Source of the DNA: Actinomycetota bacterium
Lineage (GTDB): Bacteria > Actinomycetota > Acidimicrobiia > Acidimicrobiales > Ilumatobacteraceae
Direction of reading: 5' to 3'
Length of the DNA: 41,522 nucleotides
NCBI GenBank assembly: GCA_018882725.1
Contig: VERK01000003.1
Coordinates: forward strand, 1-41,522
Shown here: positions 26,763 through 34,475 of the stretch, one piece after another
Numbering within the stretch: position 1 is the first letter of the stretch
How the letters are laid out: each line of letters starts with the position of its first letter
The notes under the pieces: model-generated
What the model saw: the letters and a program-made list of their open reading frames with translations, nothing else
What the model was told of the DNA's origin: nothing
Database searches by the model: none
Program-made: the position numbers and the translations under genes

Positions 26763-28037
26763 CTACTTCTTGCGGCCGAACCCGAACAGGTGCTGGCCGA
26801 CCTTGCGCATCTGGATCTCCTCGCTGCCCTCGGTGATCCGGTAGCGGCGGTGGTGTCGGTAGATGTGCTCGAACGGCATGTGTCGGCTGTAGCCCACTCC
26901 ACCGCACGTCTGCATCGCACGGTCGGCCGCATCGCAGGCGAGGCGATTGGCGCGGTAGTTGCACATCGCGACCAGGTGGGTGAATTCCATGAACCCCTCC
27001 ACGTCGGGGCGATCGTCCTTGACCGAGTTGTCCATGAGCGTGGCCGTGTAGCGAATGAGTTGACGCAACATCGCGGCCTCGGTGTGCATCTCGACGAGTG
27101 GAAACTGAATGCCCTGATTGCTCGAAAGCTTCTTGCCCCACGTGATACGCGAGTTCGCGTAGGCAACCGCTTCGTTGATGCAGTACTGAGCCGCGCCGAG
27201 CGACGACGCCGCCTGACGAATTCGATTCTCGTGCACGAAGTGCTGTGCGAGATCGAGGCCGTGATCGAGTCGGCCGAACAACGCCGTGCTCGGAACCCGA
27301 ACGTCCTTCATGCTCACTTCGGCGTGATCAGTGGGCATATTGAACGTCCACCAGAAGAAGTCGACGTTGAAGCCCGGTGAGTCGGTGGGAACCAGAAAGG
27401 CCGAGATGCCGATGGGGCTTCCGGGTTCGCCCGAAGTGCGCGCGAAGATGATGTCGTGGGTCGCGTGGTGCAGCCCGCTGTTCCAGCGCTTCATCCCGTT
27501 GATGACCCACTCGTCGCCGTCGCGCACGGCCGTGGTCTCGAGGTGCGTCGCGTCACTTCCGTGGTTCGGTTCGGTGAGACCGAAGGCGAGGCGCTTGGTG
27601 CCATCGAGGAAACCGGGCATCCATTCCTTCTTCTGTGCCTCGGTGCCGAAGTCGCGCATCATCAGAACCGTCGGGAAGTTGCCGACGATCGACGACTCGT
27701 TCTGCAGGTCGTTGAAGAGTCCGAGGCCCTTGGTCGCCAGATGCTCGCGAATGATCGCCATTTCGAGATTGCTCGCGCTCCGGCCGCCGAACTCCTTCGG
27801 CAGTGCCAGTCGTAACCAGCCGGCAGCATCGGCCCGACGACGCATCTCGCGCAGGAGGTCTTCCCACTCGGCCCGCGGAACACCACCGTTCTCGAAGTCG
27901 GTGCGGGCCCACTCGCGGCGATGATCGAAGAAACGCTCGTTGTCGTCCTGAGCCTGCAGCGGCTTGATCTCGCGTTCGATGAACTCGTCGAGTTGGTCGA
28001 GCGTGCGCTGAATGTCGGCGGGAATGGCGAAGTCCAT
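26763..28037 (-). CDS. Acyl-CoA dehydrogenase family protein
   Basis: MDFAIPADIQRTLDQLDEFIEREIKPL...FGLTEPNHGSDATHLETTAVRDGDEWVINGMKRWNS...MQTCGGVGYSRHMPFEHIYRHHRRYRITEGSEEIQ. Confidence 0.93.
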   Translation of the reverse strand: MDFAIPADIQRTLDQLDEFIEREIKPLQAQDDNERFFDHRREWARTDFENGGVPRAEWEDLLREMRRRADAAGWLRLALPKEFGGRSASNLEMAIIREHLATKGLGLFNDLQNESSIVGNFPTVLMMRDFGTEAQKKEWMPGFLDGTKRLAFGLTEPNHGSDATHLETTAVRDGDEWVINGMKRWNSGLHHATHDIIFARTSGEPGSPIGISAFLVPTDSPGFNVDFFWWTFNMPTDHAEVSMKDVRVPSTALFGRLDHGLDLAQHFVHENRIRQAASSLGAAQYCINEAVAYANSRITWGKKLSSNQGIQFPLVEMHTEAAMLRQLIRYTATLMDNSVKDDRPDVEGFMEFTHLVAMCNYRANRLACDAADRAMQTCGGVGYSRHMPFEHIYRHHRRYRITEGSEEIQMRKVGQHLFGFGRKK

Positions 28038-28043
28038 GGGCCG

Positions 28044-28049
28044 ACCGTA
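28044..28049 (-). promoter_or_regulatory. Predicted -10 hexamer TACGGT, leaderless arrangement for acyl-CoA dehydrogenase
   Basis: TACGGT-6 nt-ATG 28037 on minus strand. Confidence 0.5.
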
Positions 28050-28103
28050 ACCCTCCACCGACCGACCACCGAACCCGAGCCGAGCCGAACGCTCGCCGAC
28101 CAG

Positions 28104-28109
28104 TAGTTT
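28104..28109 (+). promoter_or_regulatory. Predicted -10 hexamer TAGTTT, leaderless arrangement for PaaI-like thioesterase
   Basis: TAGTTT-7 nt-ATG 28117. Confidence 0.5.
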
Positions 28110-28116
28110 CACGTCG

Positions 28117-28530
28117 ATGTCTGCCTCGACGCCGGATGGAACCGCCGCCCCATCGCCATCGAAATTCCCGCTGGCCGTGTTCCTCGGCATGACTGTCGAG
28201 AAGACCGGCTACGGAACCGCCCGCGCCGAAGTGACCATCGACGAACGCCACCTCAACCCCAACGGTGTCGCCCACGGTTCGGTGGTGTTCACGTTGGCCG
28301 ACACGTCGATGGGGGCGGCCACCATGAGCATCCTCGACGAGGGTCTCTTCTGCTCGACCATCGAGATACAGGTTCGCTATCTGCGCGCCGCCGGCCCCGG
28401 TCGCCTCATGGTGGAGACAACGGTCGTGAAACCCGGCAAGCGCATCGTGCATCTCGAATCGCGGGCCGTCGACCAACAGGGTCGTCTCGTCGCCACCGCC
28501 ACCGGCTCGTACGCGGTGCTCGGCAACTGA
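28117..28530 (+). CDS. PaaI family hotdog-fold thioesterase
   Basis: ARAEVTIDERHLNPNGVAHGSVVFTLADTSMGAATMS...TIEIQVRYLRAAGPGRLMVE. Confidence 0.88.
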   Translation: MSASTPDGTAAPSPSKFPLAVFLGMTVEKTGYGTARAEVTIDERHLNPNGVAHGSVVFTLADTSMGAATMSILDEGLFCSTIEIQVRYLRAAGPGRLMVETTVVKPGKRIVHLESRAVDQQGRLVATATGSYAVLGN

Positions 28531-28541
28531 TCAGACGTCTC

Positions 28542-29105
28542 GTGGGCTTTCCTCATCCGACGCTCGATCTCCCCGGCGATTGGCCGGCGGTGCTCTCCGA
28601 ACTCGACCATGTCCAGATCGCTGACGATCGTTCGTGCGAACTCCGCCGACTGCTCGTCGCGCCTGATCGAGGTGCACGCAACTCCCTCGATACGGCGCCC
28701 AGCCACATCTGCGCCACCGCGTGGGTGCTGTCACCCGACGGTGAGCATGCGATCTTCGTGCGTCACAAGACCCTTGGCTGGAGCACTCCCGGTGGACACG
28801 TCGAAGTCGGCGAGAACACTCGTCAAGCGGCATTCCGCGAACTCGAAGAAGAGACCGGGCTCACACGATTCGACGTTCGACTCATCGGTGACGGCCCGGC
28901 CGTAGTGCACACCACCGACACCAACAATCCGCGTGAGCATCGCCACTGGAACGTGGGCTGGTTGATGACCGCCGACATGGATGCGCCGTTGTCACCCGTC
29001 GAGGGGGCGCGTTGGTTCGCCTGTGACCAACTTCCCGCTGGCCCGCCCGATATCGCCGAGACCCTGCCAATTCTTCGCTCTCTCCTCGAACGCACCGACT
29101 CCTGA
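28542..29105 (+). CDS. NUDIX hydrolase
   Basis: STPGGHVEVGENTRQAAFRELEEETGL Nudix box. Confidence 0.88.
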   Translation: MGFPHPTLDLPGDWPAVLSELDHVQIADDRSCELRRLLVAPDRGARNSLDTAPSHICATAWVLSPDGEHAIFVRHKTLGWSTPGGHVEVGENTRQAAFRELEEETGLTRFDVRLIGDGPAVVHTTDTNNPREHRHWNVGWLMTADMDAPLSPVEGARWFACDQLPAGPPDIAETLPILRSLLERTDS

Positions 29106-29131
29106 ACGGTGCGTCGTCGCTCCGACACCTC

Positions 29132-29137
29132 TACGCT
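29132..29137 (+). promoter_or_regulatory. Predicted -10 hexamer TACGCT, leaderless arrangement for the MoxR-like operon
   Basis: TACGCT-7 nt-ATG 29145. Confidence 0.5.
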
Positions 29138-29144
29138 CTGACCG

Positions 29145-30062
29145 ATGGCCGACAGCACCATGTCCCCCGGCACCGTCGCGGCCGCTCTCGAACAGCAGGG
29201 TTACCTGTGCGACACCGGACTCGCCACCGCGGTGTTTCTGTCGTTGAGCCTCGAACGCCCACTTCTTCTCGAAGGTGAAGCCGGCGTCGGCAAGACCGAG
29301 TTGGCCAAGGTGTTGGCCCGCTGGACCGGCGGCGAATTGATTCGTCTGCAGTGCTACGAGGGAATCGACGCCAACCAAGCCGTGTACGACTGGGACTACT
29401 CGCGGCAGTTGTTGCACCTCCGCGCCGCCGAGGCCAGCGGCGAGGCTCGCAACTCGGGTGCCGACGCTCTGGAGAACGAGTTGTACGCCGAGCGGTTCTT
29501 GGTGAAGCGAGCGGTGTTGCGTGCCCTCGAGCCCGCGACTGCACGTCCGGTTCTTCTCATCGACGAAATCGACCGCGCCGACGACGAGTTCGAGGCCTAC
29601 CTGCTCGAAGTTCTCTCCGATTACCAGGTGACCATTCCCGAGATCGGAACCGTCCGTGCGGCGGTTCCGCCCATCGTGGTGCTCACGTCCAACCGCACAC
29701 GCGACGTGCACGACGCCCTCAAGCGCCGCTGTCTCTATCACTGGGTCGAGCATCCGTCGTTCGACCGTGAAGTCGAGATCGTGCGCCGTCGCGTGACCGG
29801 CGTTTCAGATCAGTTGGCCCGTCAGGTCGCGGCCCTCACCGAGACGATGCGCGGCCTGCACTTGTACAAGCCACCCGGAATCGCCGAGACCATCGACTGG
29901 GCCACCGCCCTGGCTCGTCTCGGCGCGTCGACGATCGACGAATCTCTCGTGCGCGCAACTCTCGGCACCGTGTTGAAGTATCGCGAAGACCAGGAGCGAG
30001 TCACCAACAACGGTCTCGATCAGGTCATCAAGCAGGCTTTGCAGCGCAGCCTCGTCGCCTGA
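29145..30062 (+). CDS. MoxR-family AAA+ ATPase (CoxD-like)
   Basis: RPLLLEGEAGVGKTELAKVLARWTGGELIRLQCYEGIDANQAVYDWDYSRQLLHLR (Walker A); VLLIDEIDRADDEFEAYLLEVLSDYQVTIPEIG (Walker B). Confidence 0.92.
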   Translation: MADSTMSPGTVAAALEQQGYLCDTGLATAVFLSLSLERPLLLEGEAGVGKTELAKVLARWTGGELIRLQCYEGIDANQAVYDWDYSRQLLHLRAAEASGEARNSGADALENELYAERFLVKRAVLRALEPATARPVLLIDEIDRADDEFEAYLLEVLSDYQVTIPEIGTVRAAVPPIVVLTSNRTRDVHDALKRRCLYHWVEHPSFDREVEIVRRRVTGVSDQLARQVAALTETMRGLHLYKPPGIAETIDWATALARLGASTIDESLVRATLGTVLKYREDQERVTNNGLDQVIKQALQRSLVA

Positions 30063-30063
30063 G

Positions 30064-31200
30064 ATGGCCGGCACCTCCACCGTCACGGTCGAATCGCCGG
30101 CCGAACGTCTGGCCGTGGCCTTCAGCCGCATTCTTCGCGGAGCCGGCCTCACCACTCCCGTCGGCAGCGTTCTGCTCTTCGTGGAAGCCCTCGGCCAGAC
30201 CGGCATCGACTCACGCGAGTCGGTCTATTGGGCCGCCCGCACCACACTCGTGCGGCGCCCCGAAGACATCCCTTTGTTCAACCGCGCTTTCGAGGCGTTC
30301 TGGTTGGGTCGCACGGCCGACGGCTCGACCCAGATCACCGAGACGATGAAGCTCACGCTGCAACTCGACACCGACGACGACGGCAGCGACGAACGCGACT
30401 CGGCCGAGACGTCCTCGGATGACGAGACCATCACGTTGCGTTTTTCCGCGATCGAAACGCTCAAACACAAGGATTTCGCCGACTACACACCGACCGAGTT
30501 GGCCGAAGCGCAGCACATGATGAGCCGACTGCGACTAGCTGGTTCACCGCGCACGTCGTTCCGTCACGTGCGCGGACGAGACGCGCGCCTCGATCTACGG
30601 CGCACGATTCGTTCGAGTCTGCAGACCGGCGGCGAGCCGATTCGCCGCCATCATCTCGATCCCGATCAGCGCCTACGTCGCCTCGTTCTTCTGCTCGACG
30701 TGTCGGGTTCGATGGAGCCGTACTCGCGCGCGCTCGTCCGTTTCGTTCAGGCCGCGGTGGCCGGACGCCAGAAGGTCGAGGCCTTTGCCATCGGAACTCG
30801 CCTCACGCGTGTCACCCGCGAACTGTCGAACCGCGACCCCGATCGTGCTCTGAAGCGAGCCTCCGATCGCGTGCAGGACTGGAGTGGCGGCACCCGGCTG
30901 GGCGATTGTCTGCACCAGTTCAACGACGAATGGGGCGTGCGCGGCATGGCCCGCGGCGCCATCGTCGTCGTGCTGTCGGACGGTTGGGATCGCGGTGATC
31001 CCGAACATCTCTCGGAGCAGATGTCGCGTCTGCAGCGGGTGAGCCACAAGTTGGTCTGGGTCAATCCACTCAAGGTCACGCCAGGGTACGCACCCCTGGC
31101 TCGCGGAATGGCGGCCGCTCTCCCCCACGTCGACGCCTTCGTCGAGGGACATTCGTTGGCAGCGATGGAAGAGCTGGCTCGCGTGATCGGCCAGCCGTGA
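30064..31200 (+). CDS. VWA domain protein (CoxE-like)
   Basis: LRRLVLLLDVSGSMEPYSRALVRFVQAA (MIDAS DxSxS); GGTRLGDCLHQFND; VVVLSDGWDRGDPEHL; starts 1 nt after the MoxR stop. Confidence 0.92.
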   Translation: MAGTSTVTVESPAERLAVAFSRILRGAGLTTPVGSVLLFVEALGQTGIDSRESVYWAARTTLVRRPEDIPLFNRAFEAFWLGRTADGSTQITETMKLTLQLDTDDDGSDERDSAETSSDDETITLRFSAIETLKHKDFADYTPTELAEAQHMMSRLRLAGSPRTSFRHVRGRDARLDLRRTIRSSLQTGGEPIRRHHLDPDQRLRRLVLLLDVSGSMEPYSRALVRFVQAAVAGRQKVEAFAIGTRLTRVTRELSNRDPDRALKRASDRVQDWSGGTRLGDCLHQFNDEWGVRGMARGAIVVVLSDGWDRGDPEHLSEQMSRLQRVSHKLVWVNPLKVTPGYAPLARGMAAALPHVDAFVEGHSLAAMEELARVIGQP

Positions 31201-31246
31201 GTCGACATCACCCTGGCGAGGCGATCGGGCCCGCCACCGGCAGACT

Positions 31247-31570
31247 GTGACCATGCGCGAGATCCTCGACGACATCGACCGCTGGCGAGCCAACGGCAAG
31301 AAGGTTGCCGTGGCTCGAGTCGTCAAGATCGAGGGGTCAGGTCCACGCGATCCCGGAGCCGCCATGGCCGTCAACGAAGATGGTGAAGTGGCCGGTTCGG
31401 TGAGCGGCGGATGCGTGGAAGGCGCCGTGGTGTCCGAGGCCCTGGCCATCCTGGCCGAACACTCACCCGGTCGCATGGTGTCGTTCGGATACAGCGACGA
31501 CGAGGCGTTCGCGGTCGGCCTCACCTGCGGTGGCACGATCCGCTTGTTCATCGAACCTCTCGCGTGGTGA
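31247..31570 (+). CDS. XdhC/CoxI N-terminal-type domain protein
   Basis: VARVVKIEGSGPRDPGAAMAVNEDGEVAGSVSGGCVEGAVVSEA...GLTCGGTIRLFIEPL. Confidence 0.88.
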   Translation: MTMREILDDIDRWRANGKKVAVARVVKIEGSGPRDPGAAMAVNEDGEVAGSVSGGCVEGAVVSEALAILAEHSPGRMVSFGYSDDEAFAVGLTCGGTIRLFIEPLAW

Positions 31571-31571
31571 C

Positions 31572-32393
31572 GTGACGTCGATGTCGCTCTACGAACGATT
31601 CCGCGACCTGGTGCGCACCGAGACACCGGTGGCGTTGGCCACCGTGATCGACGGTCCGAACGTTGGCGCGAAGTTGATGGTCGTCCGTGAGGGCACCACC
31701 GAAACCGTCGAGGGTTCACTGGGCAACCCCGATCTCGACCGAGTGGCCGCCCGCGACGTCGCTGGCGAACTCGAAGCCGGACGCACCGGTGTCCGTCACT
31801 ACGGCCCGGAAGGTCAGGCCACACCGGAGGATCTCGTCGACACACCGACGGTGTCGGTGTTCATCGAGACCTTCGCTCCTCCGCCGCAGATGTGGATCTT
31901 CGGTGCCGTCGACTTCACTGCCGCTCTCGGGCGGGTGGCCAAGGTTCTCGGCTACCGCGTCACGGTGTGCGACGCACGAGAGATCTTCGCAACCAAGCGT
32001 CGTTTTCCGATGGCCGACGAAGTGATCGTGTCGTGGCCCGCACCCATGTTCGAACGCCGGGGCCACACCCTGGGCCCGCGCGATGCGGTGTGCATTCTCA
32101 CGCACGATCCCAAGTTCGACGTACCCGCGATCCAAGGCGCACTGGCCACCAGCGTCGGTTACATCGGCGTGATGGGAAGTCGCAAGACGCACAACAAGCG
32201 GCTCGAGCGTCTGGCCGAAGTGGGCGTGAGCAGCGCACGCGATCTCGAACGAATCATGTCACCGATCGGCCTCGACCTCGGTGGCCGCACACCCGAAGAA
32301 ACCGCCGTGGCCATCTGCGCCGAGATCATCGCTCGTCGCACTGGTCATGGCGCGACGAGCCTCAAGAACACTTCGGGCTCGATTCACTCGTGA
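31572..32393 (+). CDS. XdhC/CoxF-family protein with Rossmann domain
   Basis: MWIFGAVDFTAALGRVAKVLGYRVTVCDAREIFATKRRFPMADEVIV...YIGVMGSRKTHNKRLERL...IGLDLGGRTPEETAVAICAEIIARR. Confidence 0.9.
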   Translation: MTSMSLYERFRDLVRTETPVALATVIDGPNVGAKLMVVREGTTETVEGSLGNPDLDRVAARDVAGELEAGRTGVRHYGPEGQATPEDLVDTPTVSVFIETFAPPPQMWIFGAVDFTAALGRVAKVLGYRVTVCDAREIFATKRRFPMADEVIVSWPAPMFERRGHTLGPRDAVCILTHDPKFDVPAIQGALATSVGYIGVMGSRKTHNKRLERLAEVGVSSARDLERIMSPIGLDLGGRTPEETAVAICAEIIARRTGHGATSLKNTSGSIHS

Positions 32394-32394
32394 C

Positions 32395-32407
32395 CGCCCC
32401 GCGGTTG
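32395..32407. terminator. Weak candidate hairpin between convergent XdhC and M24 genes
   Basis: ACCGC-CCC-GCGGT, 5-bp arms, no U-tract. Confidence 0.25.
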
Positions 32408-32409
32408 GG

Positions 32410-33546
32410 CTAGACGATCACGAGTTCGTGATTGACACGATTCATCGGGTCGGGTCCGTCGTCGGACGCCACCACGATGTCCTCGAGGCGCATGCCCCAC
32501 CTTCCGGGGACGTAGATACCCGGCTCGACACTGAACGCGTGGCCGGCCGCGAGGGGCAGCGTGTTTCCGCTCACGATGTACGGATCTTCGTGCGCATCCA
32601 TTCCGATGCCGTGGCCGGTTCGGTGCACGAAGTACTCGCCCCATCCGGCCGCCGCGATCACGTCACGCGCGGCGGCATCGACGCGCTCGCACGGTGTGCC
32701 GACCACGGCCGATGCAACCGATGTCTGCTGCGCCTCGAGCAGAACCGCGTAGGCCGCGGCCAGATCGGCCGGCGGAGTTCCGATGTGCACGCACCGCGTG
32801 ATGTCACTGCAATAGCCGTTCATGGTGCCGCCGAAATCGCACAACACGATCTCGCCGTCCCGAATCACGCGTGACCCCGGATGGTGGTGAGGTGACGCGG
32901 CGTTCTCGCCGGCGGCGACGATCGCGAAGTTCACGACGTCGTGACCCTCGGCCAGGATGCGCGCCGACAGATCGGCCGACACTTGAGCCTCGGTGCGACC
33001 GACCAACGGAATCTCACCGGCCTGCAACTGCGCGGCGATGCGATCGACCGCCGCACCGGCCGCCCGCAGAGCCGCGATCTCGGCGTCGTCCTTGCGCATG
33101 CGCAACGGGCCGAGAACTTCCACCGAACGGACCCACGACACGGTGGGCAGATGAGCCAGCAAGTCGACGAGGAAACGGGCCCACATCTGATCGCCCACCG
33201 CAACCGTGCGCGCACCGACACTCGTGACCAATCGCGCCGTCAGAGCAATCGGGTCGTCGGTTTCGTTCCAGGGCAACATCGAGAAGATCTCGGGGCGTTC
33301 GACCACGCGCGGCGCTTCGAGTCGCGGGATGACGAGTGTGGCCGGCGCCTCGCGCGGCACCACCAGCATCGTGAGTCGTTCGAGGGGCATGGCGTGATAT
33401 CCGGCCAACCACGGCAGATCGAGTCCGACCGAGAGCAGCAGCACGTCGATACCGCGCTCGGCCATGGCTTCGCGAGTGCGCGCCATTCGCTGCGCGAACA
33501 CCTCGGTGGAAGTAACACCCTGCGACACGATGGAATGCCCGCTCAC
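32410..33546 (-). CDS. M24 family Xaa-Pro peptidase
   Basis: VLCDFGGTMNGYCSDITRCVHIG; EYFVHRTGHGIGMDAHEDPYI; AFSVEPGIYVPGRWGMRLEDIVV metal-ligand motifs. Confidence 0.93.
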   Translation of the reverse strand: MSGHSIVSQGVTSTEVFAQRMARTREAMAERGIDVLLLSVGLDLPWLAGYHAMPLERLTMLVVPREAPATLVIPRLEAPRVVERPEIFSMLPWNETDDPIALTARLVTSVGARTVAVGDQMWARFLVDLLAHLPTVSWVRSVEVLGPLRMRKDDAEIAALRAAGAAVDRIAAQLQAGEIPLVGRTEAQVSADLSARILAEGHDVVNFAIVAAGENAASPHHHPGSRVIRDGEIVLCDFGGTMNGYCSDITRCVHIGTPPADLAAAYAVLLEAQQTSVASAVVGTPCERVDAAARDVIAAAGWGEYFVHRTGHGIGMDAHEDPYIVSGNTLPLAAGHAFSVEPGIYVPGRWGMRLEDIVVASDDGPDPMNRVNHELVIV

Positions 33547-33553
33547 GCTTCGA

Positions 33554-33559
33554 ACACTA
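33554..33559 (-). promoter_or_regulatory. Predicted -10 hexamer TAGTGT, leaderless arrangement for the M24 peptidase
   Basis: TAGTGT-7 nt-GTG 33546 on minus strand. Confidence 0.5.
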
Positions 33560-33590
33560 ATTGGCTTCGGCCCTGAAGAGCCGACCAGGC

Positions 33591-34475
33591 TCAGCGCGAA
33601 ACGCCCGATCCGGTGGCGACGATTCGGCCGAGTCGGCCGGCTTCGTAATCGTCGAACGCCTGGACGATCTCCTCACGGGTGTTCATGACGAACGGGCCGT
33701 ACCGCGCGATCGGTTCGAGCAGCGGCTCCCCCGACAACAAGAGAACGTCACATCCGTTCGGGCCGGCGACAATCGACATCGCTCCCGAGGATCGATCACC
33801 GACGACCATCACGCCCTCGTCACCTTCGACGTCGTTCACGGCGGCCGAGCCGATGAACACGTGGACGAGTGCGGTGTGTCCGTCGGGCACGTCGAACACG
33901 ATGGACTCGTCCGGCTTCAAGGTTGCATGGGCGTAGGCCATCGGACTGGTGGTGTCGACGATTCCGCGCACACCTTCCACTTCACCCGCGATCACTCGGA
34001 TGAGGCCACCGCCGGGTAGGACTCGTGAAGGAATTTCGTGCGCTTCGTAACCCTGGTAGCGCGGAGGAATCATCTTCTTGGCGGCCGGCAGGTTGACCCA
34101 CAACTGGAAGCCGTGCATGCGTCCACCTTCGCGCATGAGTCGGTCGCTAGGCATCTCGCTGTGCACGATGCCGGCTCCAGCCGTCATCCATTGCACGGCC
34201 CCAGGTGTGATGACACCGTGCCCACCGTTGGAGTCTCGGTGTTCCATCTCGCCGTGCATCATGTACGTGACCGTTTCGAAACCACGGTGGGGGTGATCGG
34301 GAGCCCCGATGGCGCGACCCGGTGCGTAATCGACCGGGCCCATCTCGTCGAGCAACAAGAACGGGTCGAGATTGTCGACCCGGGCGGTGGGGAACGGACG
34401 TCGCACCACGAATCCGCCACCCTCGGTCTGACGGACGGCCTGAATGGTGCCGGCGATCGGACGGTTCGACATCAA
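33591..34475 (-). CDS. Pirin family protein
   Basis: DPFLLLDEMGPVDYAPGRAIGAPDHPHRGFETVTYMMHGEMEHRDSNGGHGVITPGAVQWMTAGAGIVHSEMP. Confidence 0.95.
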   Translation of the reverse strand: MMSNRPIAGTIQAVRQTEGGGFVVRRPFPTARVDNLDPFLLLDEMGPVDYAPGRAIGAPDHPHRGFETVTYMMHGEMEHRDSNGGHGVITPGAVQWMTAGAGIVHSEMPSDRLMREGGRMHGFQLWVNLPAAKKMIPPRYQGYEAHEIPSRVLPGGGLIRVIAGEVEGVRGIVDTTSPMAYAHATLKPDESIVFDVPDGHTALVHVFIGSAAVNDVEGDEGVMVVGDRSSGAMSIVAGPNGCDVLLLSGEPLLEPIARYGPFVMNTREEIVQAFDDYEAGRLGRIVATGSGVSR

